A stretch of 32,237 bases of DNA from Candidatus Methanomethylophilaceae archaeon (GTDB lineage Archaea; Thermoplasmatota; Thermoplasmata; Methanomassiliicoccales; Methanomethylophilaceae). Shown in pieces: positions 7,049-15,625 of this stretch (positions are counted from its first letter, which is position 1; every line of letters begins with the position of its first letter). Below the pieces are notes generated by a model, which was given only the letters and a program-made list of their open reading frames with translations, searched no databases and was not told the DNA's origin. Location: assembly GCA_944322255.1 (NCBI GenBank), contig CALUOK010000021.1:1-32237 (forward strand), written 5' to 3'. Both the position numbers and the translations under genes were made by a program.

Positions 7049-7275
7049 GGCTCACAGGGGGTCACCGAAAATGCCGAAAAAGTATTAACGGTCATTTAAT
7101 CAATGCTCTCAGATTCTTTTTCATTAATTCTCTGCGAATGTTCATGCCTTCTTGCATCGAGTCAATCACGGTCTCCGACCTGCATTCGAACTCAGGATAC
7201 AATCAACGGCGTTACAACACAAATCTGCGAAGAGACATTTTTATTTTGAAATCCGATGAAGGGGACCGATCGCTT
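7049..7275. other. non-coding stretch before the aminotransferase gene
   Basis: I see no supported gene here. The region is more AT-rich than the coding DNA. It contains the aminotransferase TATA box atttttattt at 7237-7246, about 34 nt before the ATG at 7276, with GGGGA about 10 nt before that start. Other sequence may be remains of the element that left the TnpB fragment. Confidence 0.5.
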
Positions 7276-8484
7276 ATGAAGACTAAGATCAAGGCATCCA
7301 GAAGGTCGATGGGAATGAACTACGCAATCCGTGAGGTCACGGTTCCCGCCGCCGCTGCCGCCAAAGCGGGGAAGAAGCTCCTTGATCTCAACATCGGGGA
7401 CCCCAACAAGTGGGACTTCGAGACCCCGGAGTACTTCAAGGCGACCCTCAGGGCCGCGGTCGACGAGACCGACAACGGCTACGGCGACTCCCAGGGCAAC
7501 CTGGACCTGCGCGAGGCCATCGTCGACAGGGAGTACGAGAAGCACGGCGCGGTCATCACCCCCCAGGACGTCTACGTCACCGCGGGTGTCAGCGAGTGCA
7601 TCAACGTCATGATGGGCACCATGGTGGAGCCCGGCGACGAGATCCTCGTCCCCGGACCCGGATACCCGTCCTACGGCCAGTACATCCACTTCTACGAGGG
7701 CAGGACCGTCCCCTACAGGCAGATCGAGGAGGAGGACTGGAGGATCGACACCGACATGATCCGCAAGAGGATCACCAACAGGACCAAGGCCCTGGTGATG
7801 ATCAACCCCAACAACCCCACCGGCGCCGTGTACGGCGAGAAGACCGTGAGGGAGATCGGGGACATCGCGGCGGAGTACGACATCCCCCTGATATCCGACG
7901 AGATCTACGACAAGATCATCATGGAGGGCGACTACTTCTCGGCCTCCGAGCTCCCGGACGACGTTCCCAGGGTCATATTCAACGGTTTCTCCAAGGTCAA
8001 CCTCATGCCCGGATGGAGGATGGGATACTGCTACTTCATGGACAAGTACGGCCTCATGGACGAGGTCCGCGAGGGCATGATGAAGCAGTTCAGGGCCAGG
8101 ATCTGCGCCAACGTCCCCTGCCAGGCTGCGGCCAAGGCGTCCCTCCAGGGTCCCCAGGACTACATCGAGGACCTCAACAGGAAGCTGAAGGAGAGGGCCG
8201 AGTTCACCTACAAGAGGCTCAACGAGATCGACCGCATCAGCACCCGCAGGGCCAAGGGGGCGTTCTACATGTTCCCCAAGATCGACCTCGAGGGCACCCC
8301 GTGGAAGACCGACAAGGACTTCGTCCTCGACCTGATCGCCGAGGAGGGGGTCGTCGTTGTTCATGGAAGCGGCTTCTGCGAGGAGTTCGGCTCGGGCCAC
8401 TTCAGGACCATCACACTTCCGCAGATGGAAGTGCTCGAGGAGGCCTACGACAAGCTGGAGCGCTTCATCAGACGCCGCTGCTGA
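7276..8484 (+). CDS. class I/II PLP-dependent aminotransferase
   Basis: The 402-residue product is a fold-type I aminotransferase, most like alanine or aspartate aminotransferases of archaea, moving an amino group between an amino acid and 2-oxoglutarate or pyruvate. The N-terminal part has LNIGDPNKWDF and YGDSQGNLDLREAI. The PLP pocket is seen as NPNNPTGAVY and SDEIYDKI. The Schiff-base lysine lies in NGFSKVNLMPGWRMGY (Lys about 240), and the carboxylate-binding Arg is likely in GHFRTITLP near the C-terminus. The frame is open upstream to 7036, but I chose 7276 because of the TATA box at 7237-7246 and because SRRSMGMNYAIREV matches the usual family N-terminus. The substrate cannot be fixed from sequence alone. 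Confidence 0.9.
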   Translation: MKTKIKASRRSMGMNYAIREVTVPAAAAAKAGKKLLDLNIGDPNKWDFETPEYFKATLRAAVDETDNGYGDSQGNLDLREAIVDREYEKHGAVITPQDVYVTAGVSECINVMMGTMVEPGDEILVPGPGYPSYGQYIHFYEGRTVPYRQIEEEDWRIDTDMIRKRITNRTKALVMINPNNPTGAVYGEKTVREIGDIAAEYDIPLISDEIYDKIIMEGDYFSASELPDDVPRVIFNGFSKVNLMPGWRMGYCYFMDKYGLMDEVREGMMKQFRARICANVPCQAAAKASLQGPQDYIEDLNRKLKERAEFTYKRLNEIDRISTRRAKGAFYMFPKIDLEGTPWKTDKDFVLDLIAEEGVVVVHGSGFCEEFGSGHFRTITLPQMEVLEEAYDKLERFIRRRC

Positions 8485-8587
8485 ACTCCTGGGCTCGCAT
8501 TCTGCAGACAGATGTCACCCATCAGCTTCAGCTCTGGCGATCCCGAGGGCTTATCGACGACGGTCGTCTGGACAAGTGAACAAGAAC

Positions 8588-8607
8588 CCGCCGGCCGAAG
8601 CCGGCGG
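8588..8607 (-). terminator. UUCG-loop hairpin after the repeat surface protein gene
   Basis: On the minus strand CCGCCGGC, TTCG and GCCGGCGG form a perfect 8-bp stem with a UUCG tetraloop, an exceptionally stable RNA hairpin. It lies 20 nt past the stop of the surface protein gene and is followed on that strand by gttcttgttc. It may also serve the convergent aminotransferase gene. Confidence 0.55.
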
Positions 8608-8627
8608 AAATGGTTTGCGGTCCGGGC

Positions 8628-10538
8628 TCAGGCCTTCCTGTTGGCCAGGACCTGAACCGCGATCAGTATCGCCAGCAGGACGACGACGATCGCCACAGCC
8701 GAGTACAGTCTCGTACCGTCCGAACCGTCATCCTCCGTATCGCCAGGAGTTGTGCATCCTTCGTCTGGGTCGTTCACCTGGATCTCGACAGATGCCCCAC
8801 TGGAGGTGTACGTGGTGTTGCCGGACCGGACCTCGGGGAACTCCAGGGTGATCTCGATCGTTCCCGCCGTGTCGCACACATACGCGAATGTGCAGGAACC
8901 TCCGGTCAGCTGGACGGTGTCCGTGTACCCGCCCGCGGTCAGGACCACCGACCCTGCGGAGACGGGGTCACCGAAGGCGTCCGTGACTGTCACCGTTATC
9001 TCGGCAGTGTCCCCGATGACGAACACCTGCGAGTCCGTCTTCACCTCGATGGCCGTTGGGATGATGATCAGTATGTCGTCCCCCAGGATGCCTTCGGAGA
9101 CCGTCCCTCCGGCGAACTCAACCGTTCCCGGGGTCCCGTCGGACACGATCATCCCTCCGGAGCCGCTCACTGCAACACCCTCCTTCAGGACGAGTGTCTG
9201 ACCCTCCCCGAGGCGGAGCGTGTCGTCGCCGAGGTCGAAGCTCACGGTGGGCGTCACCGACTGGCCGTACATGATTCCGGCACCGTTCTGGAACACGATG
9301 GCGCTCAGGTCACCGGATTCTGGGTCTAGAGCACCGATGTCGTCCGCGAAGATGACGGCGCTGCCGTTCTCTCCTGTGGAGAATGTCCCGTCGGACCCTC
9401 CGGTGCCCCCTATGTCGGGGTGCTCGGTGTTGGTGGTGGCGCGGACAAGGCCGCCGCTTATCGTGATGTCGCCTCCTTCGCGGTCGTAGCTCCCGGCTCC
9501 GATCCCCGCGGCGTGGTTGGACACCGCCGTGACGGCCCCTCCGGTGATGGTGATGGTTCCGCCGTCGGAATCGCTCCCGCCTCCAATTCCGGCTCCGGAG
9601 CCCGATTCGGCGTTGATGACGCCGCCTGTTATCAGCACTGTGGGTGCCGGCCCTGCGTTCCCGCCACCGATGCCCGCACCTGTGCTGGACACCGCGCGGA
9701 TGTCGCCGCCGTGTATGGCGACTGTCACCGGACCATCGTTCAGATAGGCTCCGCCGATGGCGGCGCTTGTGTAGGATTCGGCCACGACGGTACCGCCGTA
9801 GATGGTGACCTCGCCGCCTACGACCGCGGATCCGCTGCCGTCACCTATGGCCGCCCCGCTGTCGGTTGAGTCGAGGAACGCGGTGATCTTCCCTCCATAT
9901 ATGGTCACATCTCCGGTGGCTCCGTGACCGCCGCCGATGGCGGCGCCAGATCCGGACTGGGCGTAGACCTCACCCCCGTAGATGGAGACCGTGCCCGCGC
10001 CGTCTCTTCCGCCTCCGATGCCCGCGCCGCTCGACGTGGACACGGCCCTGATGCTTCCGCCGTGGATCGCGATCTCGCCGGAGGCCTTCCCGAAGTCGCC
10101 CCCGAGTGCGGCGTTGCTCGTACCGCCCTCGAGAACCAGGCTGCCCGTGCCCTCGGACTGTCCGTAGATCGTGATGGAGCTGCCCTGGTCGACCACAATG
10201 TAGCCGGCCGTGAGGCTGGAGCCGTCGGCCAGTATCAGGTTCACGTCACCGCTGACGGTCACCTTGCCGTCGATGGACACGCTGCCCTCGACCACGTACC
10301 AGCTGGTCTCGGAAGCCGTGCCCCAGGAGGTGTCCGACCCTGTGACCGTGTGGAACTCCCCGATGGTGCCCTGTTTCATCTCAAGCTTTCCGTCTACATC
10401 CGCCACATAGAAGATGTAGGATGCGCCCGAGGACCCGTCGCCGGTGTCCTGGGCATCGTACGCGTCCGCGCAGCAGACAGCCCCTCCTAGGAGGGCGGCT
10501 GTCAGCAGCAGGACGCCGATAATCGCTGTCCTGTTCAT
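8628..10538 (-). CDS. secreted, C-terminally anchored repeat protein (beta-helix type)
   Basis: This 636-residue protein has a signal peptide (residues 1-26, RTAIIGVLLLTAALLGGAV core), a Gly-rich repeat region, an Ig-like domain (about 495-590, ITVTVTDAFGDPVSAGSVVL) and a C-terminal membrane helix (about 611-631) ending in NRKA. The repeat region (about 154-378) has eight units of 22-28 residues of the form (V/I)xIYGGxVxAxSxxGAAIGGG. This looks like a right-handed beta-helix as in the Cthe_2159-type carbohydrate-binding family, so polysaccharide binding or adhesion is plausible but unproven. I chose the ATG at 10538 because it follows GGAGG by 8 nt and starts the signal peptide; the open frame upstream reads as non-protein. 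It probably faces the outside of the cell. Confidence 0.85.
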   Translation of the reverse strand: MNRTAIIGVLLLTAALLGGAVCCADAYDAQDTGDGSSGASYIFYVADVDGKLEMKQGTIGEFHTVTGSDTSWGTASETSWYVVEGSVSIDGKVTVSGDVNLILADGSSLTAGYIVVDQGSSITIYGQSEGTGSLVLEGGTSNAALGGDFGKASGEIAIHGGSIRAVSTSSGAGIGGGRDGAGTVSIYGGEVYAQSGSGAAIGGGHGATGDVTIYGGKITAFLDSTDSGAAIGDGSGSAVVGGEVTIYGGTVVAESYTSAAIGGAYLNDGPVTVAIHGGDIRAVSSTGAGIGGGNAGPAPTVLITGGVINAESGSGAGIGGGSDSDGGTITITGGAVTAVSNHAAGIGAGSYDREGGDITISGGLVRATTNTEHPDIGGTGGSDGTFSTGENGSAVIFADDIGALDPESGDLSAIVFQNGAGIMYGQSVTPTVSFDLGDDTLRLGEGQTLVLKEGVAVSGSGGMIVSDGTPGTVEFAGGTVSEGILGDDILIIIPTAIEVKTDSQVFVIGDTAEITVTVTDAFGDPVSAGSVVLTAGGYTDTVQLTGGSCTFAYVCDTAGTIEITLEFPEVRSGNTTYTSSGASVEIQVNDPDEGCTTPGDTEDDGSDGTRLYSAVAIVVVLLAILIAVQVLANRKA

Positions 10539-10588
10539 GGGTTCGTCCTCCGCATCCGCAGTGGATGCACGATGAAGTATCGCGTTGG

Positions 10589-10597
10589 ATTCATAAA
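10589..10597 (-). promoter_or_regulatory. TATA-like element of the repeat surface protein gene
   Basis: On the minus strand it reads tttatgaat. It predicts an RNA start near 10567 and a leader of about 30 nt carrying the GGAGG ribosome binding site. Confidence 0.45.
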
Positions 10598-10735
10598 GGA
10601 CCGCCCCCCGGCCTCTCCGGCAACGTCGTATCCGGAACTGTTCCGACGTTAACATCCAGTCTCACGAAGCTGATCGGCCTGACTAAACCGTCTGAGCCGC
10701 CATGTGGTCCGGCCGATGCTCCCCTTTGACAATAG

Positions 10736-10744
10736 TTTTAAATA
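10736..10744 (+). promoter_or_regulatory. orphan TATA box in the large intergenic region
   Basis: ttttaaata is a good TATA match with no established gene downstream. Its centre is 26 nt before an ATG at 10766, so a leaderless micro-ORF or a small RNA could start there. Confidence 0.45.
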
Positions 10745-10765
10745 GTGTTGGTTGTCGGAATCACC

Positions 10766-10897
10766 ATGGTCTCAGGACTATTCGCATATCCATGCGACAT
10801 CCTATGTCCTGATACTATGAACTTCGTCGGACCAGGCATCGCCACGGATGTGCCAGTCCGTCGATATCGACAATGGATGCGGATCCAGGTGGGATGA
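10766..10897 (+). CDS. possible 43-residue leaderless micro-ORF
   Basis: The frame begins MVSGLFAYPCDILCPD and ends RQWMRIQVG. I do not recognise it. The only support is a strong TATA element at exactly leaderless spacing; codon use is not clearly coding. The stretch also contains a 12-nt palindrome (GTCGATATCGAC, 10860-10871) and the inverted repeat GACAT-CCT-ATGTC (10797-10809), so it may instead be a small structured RNA. Confidence 0.25.
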   Translation: MVSGLFAYPCDILCPDTMNFVGPGIATDVPVRRYRQWMRIQVG

Positions 10898-11002
10898 TTG
10901 GAAGATCGGTTTCCGGCCAATCCGTTGCTCAAATCGAGATTTGTTCCCTATTTTAGGCAAGAACCATTATAATTCCAACTATTATTTCCTCCAACAATAC
11001 GG
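10898..11002. other. non-coding, AT-rich stretch
   Basis: I see no gene here. It leads into the TATA box at 11003-11010. Together with 10539-10735, where I see only the surface protein promoter, it makes up the rest of a 514-nt gap between established genes. Confidence 0.5.
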
Positions 11003-11010
11003 CTATATAG
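11003..11010 (+). promoter_or_regulatory. TATA box of the double zinc-ribbon gene
   Basis: ctatatag predicts an RNA start near 11031 and a leader of about 22 nt before the ATG at 11053. It could also allow the in-frame TTG at 11041. Confidence 0.55.
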
Positions 11011-11052
11011 AAGTGTCCTATTGATGGATGATTAGTCCAATTGGGTGCGCCT

Positions 11053-11454
11053 ATGGATCCCGCCAACAGAGAGAAGGTCTGCGGCCGTTGCGGCCACGTC
11101 TGGATCAGCCATACCGACACGCCTGTCAGATGCCCGAACTGCGGCACCTACCACTGGCAGGGCAAGCCCACCACCAACACCTGCGTGGCGTGCGGTCACA
11201 CATGGTACTCCAGGTCGGTGCAGGCCCCGCTCAGATGTCCCCGCTGCAAGACCAGGGCGTGGATGGACTCCTCCGTCAGGGGGAAGGCCGAGTCCCACAG
11301 GTCCAGCGACACCGACAGGGAGCAGGACGTCGTCCAGCGCTACCTCCGCGGGGATGGATGCGTGAAGATCTCCATGGACACGGGGGTCCCGCTGTCCACG
11401 GTCATAAGGATCCTGAAGAACGAGGTCTGCAACGGCAAGACCCCGAACATGTAG
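11053..11454 (+). CDS. tandem zinc-ribbon protein with C-terminal helix-turn-helix
   Basis: This 133-residue protein has two zinc ribbons in tandem. Cys10, 13, 27 and 30 form CGRCGHVW...CPNC; Cys44, 47, 62 and 65 form CVACGHTW...CPRC. After a charged linker, residues about 92-125 (DVVQRYLRGDGCVKISMDTG and on to STVIRILKNEV) look like a helix-turn-helix with a GVPLSTVIRIL recognition helix. It is probably a DNA-binding regulator; its targets are unknown. I chose the ATG at 11053; a TTG at 11041 would add four residues. The stop is TAG. In-frame sequence continues 18 codons beyond it, but a hairpin follows, so I treat TAG as a true stop. It is convergent with the riboflavin operon. Confidence 0.8.
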   Translation: MDPANREKVCGRCGHVWISHTDTPVRCPNCGTYHWQGKPTTNTCVACGHTWYSRSVQAPLRCPRCKTRAWMDSSVRGKAESHRSSDTDREQDVVQRYLRGDGCVKISMDTGVPLSTVIRILKNEVCNGKTPNM

Positions 11455-11467
11455 GCGAGTTTTGGAA

Positions 11468-11485
11468 CAGGGGCCGGAGCCCCTG
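11468..11485. terminator. bidirectional hairpin between convergent genes
   Basis: CAGGGGC (11468-11474), loop CGGA, and GCCCCTG (11479-11485) form a perfect 7-bp stem. It lies 13 nt after the zinc-ribbon gene and 6 nt after the ribH stop, so it can serve both directions. Confidence 0.6.
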
Positions 11486-11491
11486 GTTTGA

Positions 11492-11905
11492 TCAGAAGTC
11501 GAGCCTCTTGAGCATCTTGACGACGGCGTCGACGACCTCGCGGCCCTTCTCGATCCTGTCCATCGCCTGGAGCTCGGTCATGCCGGGGCCGGTGATGCCG
11601 AACCCGACGGGCTTGCCGTACTCGAGCCCGAGGTCCATGATCTTCCTCGAGGACTGGGCGACGACGACCTCGTCGTGCTTGGTCTCGCCGGTGATGACGG
11701 CGCCCAGGGTGATGACGGCGTCCACGTCGTCGCACTCGAGCATCTTCTTCACGGCCATGGGGATCTCGAACACCCCGGGGACCAGGATGGTCCTGGTGAT
11801 CTCGACTCCGAGGAACTCCGCCTCGGCCTTGGCCCTTTCGATCATGAGGGAGGTGACCTCGAAGTTGAACTCCGCGGCGACCATACCGATTCTGTACTGC
11901 TGCAT
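11492..11905 (-). CDS. ribH: 6,7-dimethyl-8-ribityllumazine synthase
   Basis: The 137-residue product condenses 5-amino-6-ribitylaminouracil with 3,4-dihydroxy-2-butanone 4-phosphate to form lumazine, the penultimate step of riboflavin synthesis. Family motifs are VAAEFNFEVT (residues 9-18) for substrate binding, VPGVFEIP (about 43-50), GAVITGETKHDEVV (about 68-81) with the catalytic His, and GFGITGPGMTELQA. Length is normal for archaeal RibH, which assembles into an icosahedral or pentameric shell. The Shine-Dalgarno sequence (aaggtga) overlaps the ribC stop codon, so translation is probably coupled. It is the last gene of the ribB-L-C-H operon. Confidence 0.95.
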   Translation of the reverse strand: MQQYRIGMVAAEFNFEVTSLMIERAKAEAEFLGVEITRTILVPGVFEIPMAVKKMLECDDVDAVITLGAVITGETKHDEVVVAQSSRKIMDLGLEYGKPVGFGITGPGMTELQAMDRIEKGREVVDAVVKMLKRLDF

Positions 11906-11911
11906 CTGTCT

Positions 11912-12810
<899 letters not shown>

Positions 12811-12814
12811 GGTA

Positions 12815-13528
12815 TCAGAGGCCCTCCCCGTTCCCGGCCCTGAAGGCCTCCCACCTCTCCAGGATCTCGGTGCCGGTCACGAAGGACAGCCCCTCCGAGG
12901 CGGCGTACTCCTCGACCCTGTCCCTGGGCATGGCCCCGCCGTCGTCGCCCATCATCTCGCAGATGGTGGCTGACGGCTTGACTCCGGCCATGTACATCAG
13001 GGCGGTGCAGAGCTCGGTGTGCCCCCTCCTGTCCACCAGGATGCGGTCCGTGGTGTTCAGCAGGTGCACGTGGCCCGGCGCCCTGAACCTCTCCCCCATC
13101 TCCCTGCGGATGTCCTCCATGGGTGCGTCCATGAAGATGGTCTCCGCGTACTGGGTGATGGTGAGGGCGCGGTCGTCGTCGGTGATGCCGGTGTAGGTGT
13201 CGCGGTGGTTGATGGTGATGCCGAAGGACGACTTGGTCCGGTCGTACGGGATGTCGGTGGGGGCCATCGCCCTGAGCAGGGGGTAGCGCTCCACGTCGTC
13301 CCAGAACACATCGGACATGAACGGCAGGCCGATCTCCTCGGCCAGCCTCCCGGGGGTGGTCGTGCAGACCAGGCCTCCGGCGTCGTGCCTCATCCTCCTG
13401 AGGACCTCCGGGGTGACGAACTGGGAGGCGACGGTCATGTCCGTCTCCCTCTCCCTGTCGTCGAAGTCGTATACCAGGACCGGCCTTCCCGCCCTGATGT
13501 CCTCAAGCACCCTGTCGAATCCGCTCAT
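12815..13528 (-). CDS. ribB: 3,4-dihydroxy-2-butanone 4-phosphate synthase
   Basis: The 237-residue product converts ribulose 5-phosphate to 3,4-dihydroxy-2-butanone 4-phosphate and formate, supplying the four-carbon unit of riboflavin. The acidic metal and catalytic loop FDDRERETDMTVASQF lies near residues 22-37, and RRGHTELCTALM (about 166-177) is the second signature. It is the stand-alone archaeal form without a GTP cyclohydrolase II domain. The start is uncertain by two codons: GTG at 13534 is 25 nt from the TATA box and would be leaderless, while ATG at 13528 is a stronger start codon. It is the first gene of a four-gene operon that ends with ribH. Confidence 0.93.
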   Translation of the reverse strand: MSGFDRVLEDIRAGRPVLVYDFDDRERETDMTVASQFVTPEVLRRMRHDAGGLVCTTTPGRLAEEIGLPFMSDVFWDDVERYPLLRAMAPTDIPYDRTKSSFGITINHRDTYTGITDDDRALTITQYAETIFMDAPMEDIRREMGERFRAPGHVHLLNTTDRILVDRRGHTELCTALMYMAGVKPSATICEMMGDDGGAMPRDRVEEYAASEGLSFVTGTEILERWEAFRAGNGEGL

Positions 13529-13554
13529 GTTCACGCCTGGGAATCTCCGAGGAC

Positions 13555-13563
13555 GACATAAAG
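13555..13563 (-). promoter_or_regulatory. TATA box of the riboflavin operon
   Basis: On the minus strand it reads ctttatgtc. It predicts an RNA start near 13534. I see no FMN riboswitch-like structure, as expected with almost no leader; control, if any, would be by a protein. Confidence 0.55.
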
Positions 13564-13713
13564 GGGGTTCGAACTACCATGAAAACTGTAGGCCGCTGCC
13601 GCGGTGGTAACACAAGGGCCCAATGGGTCCCGGGTCACGCCGGGGACATGGGTTCCTGACTTGAAGCTTTTCGTCGGAACGGACATCGATCTTTCCGACC
13701 GGTATCTGGTCCC

Positions 13714-13721
13714 TTTAAATA
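13714..13721 (+). promoter_or_regulatory. TATA box of the FUSC-type gene
   Basis: tttaaata is centred 25 nt before the ATG at 13743, so the mRNA is probably leaderless. The 150 nt before it hold no gene I can support. Confidence 0.65.
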
Positions 13722-13742
13722 ATCGCTCTCCGGGACGGTGTC

Positions 13743-15560
13743 ATGAACCTAAAGAACGTGGCGGGGAAGACCGTGTTCTTCGCCCTCATATGCCTCTTCG
13801 TGATGCTGTTCTCGGCGGCGTTCGGCCAGGAGAACTCGCTGACCGGGGTGGTGGTCGTGGTGCTGGCCCTGATGATGCTGGGTCAGGACCTGTCGGTGCG
13901 TCCTATGCTGAACCTGGGCGGTCTTGTGGCGTTCACGCTGCTGATGGGGCTCGGTGCCTACGTGTCGGTGTGGTGCGGCAGCGCCTTCGTCGGAGCGGCC
14001 GTGAACTTCACGGTGGTGTTCGTGCTGAGCTACATGACCACCCAGGACCTGAGGTCCCCGATGCACTTCCCGTTCCTGCTGGGATACGCGTTCATGCTGT
14101 CCGTGCCGGTGTCCGCGGAGGACCTGCCGGTCAGGGTGCTGGCCCTGGTGGCCGGATCCGTGTTCATAGTGGCGCTGAACGTGCTGATCAACAGGAACAG
14201 GCACGCCAGGACCTGCCACGAGGGCCTGAAGGCCATGTGCGCCCAGGTGTCGACGTGCTGCGAGTCGGTCCTCTCCGGTGGGACGGCGTCATCTGCGGAA
14301 CTGGACGCCCTCTGCCTGAGGCTCAGGGGCGGCATGTACGACCGCCTGAGGAGGAGCTTCTTCTCCACGCCCGGCGACCGCACCGTCCTGGACCTGGCGT
14401 CCGCCCTGCAGATGGCCGGGAGGGCGGTCTGCGAGAGGGAGAGGGACCCGTCCGTTCTCAGGGGGCTGTCCGATCTGATGGGGACGGTCTCCGGGCACGA
14501 GGACGAGGAGGTAGCCGCAACAGACGTCGCCGAGGCGGCGGAGCGCTTCCTCTCCGAGCATCCGGATGCGGATCCCGTGCTCACCGCATCGGTCGTCTCC
14601 CTGAGGGACGGGCTGTCCTCGCTCTCCGACGGAGACTCCGAGCGCAGCGACCTCCGCGGGAGGATGAGGGCCCAGGCCAGGGAGATGGCCCGCAGGGACT
14701 CCGCCCGCTTCACATTTGCCGTCCGCATGTCCGTGGTGTTCACTCTGTTCGCCTTCGTGTGGCAGTACTGGGACCTGGAGAACGCCAAGTGGCTCCTGTT
14801 CACCGCCGTGGCCCTTGTCCTGCCCTACGTGGACGGCGCCTGGCGGAAGTCGGCCATGAGGCTGACCGGGACGCTGGTCGGTGTCGCGGCCTTCGTGGCC
14901 GTGCTGGTGCTGTGCGGCGGCGAGGTGGGGCTGCTGACCGCCGCCCTGATGCTGGCCAACTACGTGTACACGGTGCTGGATCCCAAGAGGTACGACGTGA
15001 TGATGGTCTTCATCACGTTCTCCGCCCTGGTGGCCGCCTCCATGTCCGCCCCCGCGGCGGATGCCGTGGCCGAGAGGGTGGCGTTCGTGCTGCTTGGTGT
15101 CGTCGTGTCCACCGCCGCGAACTTCCTCCTGCTGCCCTACAGGGTGGCCGACGAGGACCGCTCCCTTGGCGACAGGTACCTGGAGCTCAACCGCAGGATG
15201 CTGGGCCGCGTGGAGTCCGCCCTCCATGGGAAGAGGGACCTGGACGGGGAGACCGTCGACTCCCTGACTGCCGCCGGGGTCTCCGCCAAGATGCACATGA
15301 ACGCCGAGGCCGACCCCGACGGGGACAGGATGCTGTTCCTCTCGGAGCAGGACGCGGTGGCAGCCCAGTGCCTCACGCTGTGCAGGTACGCCGGGTCGCT
15401 CTCCGAGGAGGGAAGATCGACCGCACTGGGGATGCTCTCCGGCGGGGACCCGGACGTCTCAGGCCTGGAGGGCACCGACCGCAGGTTCGCCGCGGTGCTC
15501 AGGGCCACCCTGGGGATGCAGGAGGGGTCGGAGGCCGTTCACCGCTCGCCCCTCCCCTGA
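13743..15560 (+). CDS. FUSC-family (aromatic acid exporter-like) membrane protein
   Basis: This 605-residue protein has two hydrophobic blocks joined by a soluble domain. The first block (about residues 8-150) has about six membrane helices starting TVFFALICLFVMLFSAAFGQ. The middle part (about 150-320) is Cys-containing and helical. The second block (about 321-465) starts FTFAVRMSVVFTLFAFVWQY and ends FLLLPY, followed by a soluble tail. This duplicated six-helix plus soluble layout is that of the FUSC / YccS / aromatic acid exporter families, thought to export small organic acids; the substrate is unknown. The segment RHARTCHEG after the first block is basic and likely cytoplasmic. It is a single-gene unit with a leaderless promoter. 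Confidence 0.8.
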   Translation: MNLKNVAGKTVFFALICLFVMLFSAAFGQENSLTGVVVVVLALMMLGQDLSVRPMLNLGGLVAFTLLMGLGAYVSVWCGSAFVGAAVNFTVVFVLSYMTTQDLRSPMHFPFLLGYAFMLSVPVSAEDLPVRVLALVAGSVFIVALNVLINRNRHARTCHEGLKAMCAQVSTCCESVLSGGTASSAELDALCLRLRGGMYDRLRRSFFSTPGDRTVLDLASALQMAGRAVCERERDPSVLRGLSDLMGTVSGHEDEEVAATDVAEAAERFLSEHPDADPVLTASVVSLRDGLSSLSDGDSERSDLRGRMRAQAREMARRDSARFTFAVRMSVVFTLFAFVWQYWDLENAKWLLFTAVALVLPYVDGAWRKSAMRLTGTLVGVAAFVAVLVLCGGEVGLLTAALMLANYVYTVLDPKRYDVMMVFITFSALVAASMSAPAADAVAERVAFVLLGVVVSTAANFLLLPYRVADEDRSLGDRYLELNRRMLGRVESALHGKRDLDGETVDSLTAAGVSAKMHMNAEADPDGDRMLFLSEQDAVAAQCLTLCRYAGSLSEEGRSTALGMLSGGDPDVSGLEGTDRRFAAVLRATLGMQEGSEAVHRSPLP

Positions 15561-15589
15561 ACCCGGGAGCGCGCGCACCCTGGAGAGAC

Positions 15590-15597
15590 ATTTAAAC
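15590..15597 (+). promoter_or_regulatory. TATA box of glyA
   Basis: atttaaac is centred about 32 nt before the ATG at 15626. It predicts a leader of only a few bases. Confidence 0.6.
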
Positions 15598-15625
15598 CAT
15601 ACGCGATGATTAGCCGGCGATAACA

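Noticed and set aside
7184-7200. A tRNA T-loop-like string (ATTCGAA) within pairing bases.
   Set aside because: The loop-closing base and stem register are wrong, and no D-arm, anticodon arm or acceptor stem can be found.
7092-7202. A 36-codon minus-strand frame ending LMKKNLRALIK.
   Set aside because: It starts with TTG, is short and AT-rich, and has no recognised motif or promoter; it may be element debris.
9400-10080. Regularly spaced short repeats that could suggest a CRISPR array.
   Set aside because: They are imperfect coding repeats of the beta-helix protein in one reading frame, with no unique spacers.
10738-10932. A 64-codon minus-strand frame in the large gap.
   Set aside because: It has no TATA box or ribosome site and its composition is not protein-like; the plus-strand micro-ORF has the better promoter.
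11452-11511. Possible pyrrolysine readthrough of the TAG stop of the zinc-ribbon gene.
   Set aside because: Readthrough would add only 18 residues through the terminator hairpin and into the ribH end; there is no sign of a coding extension.
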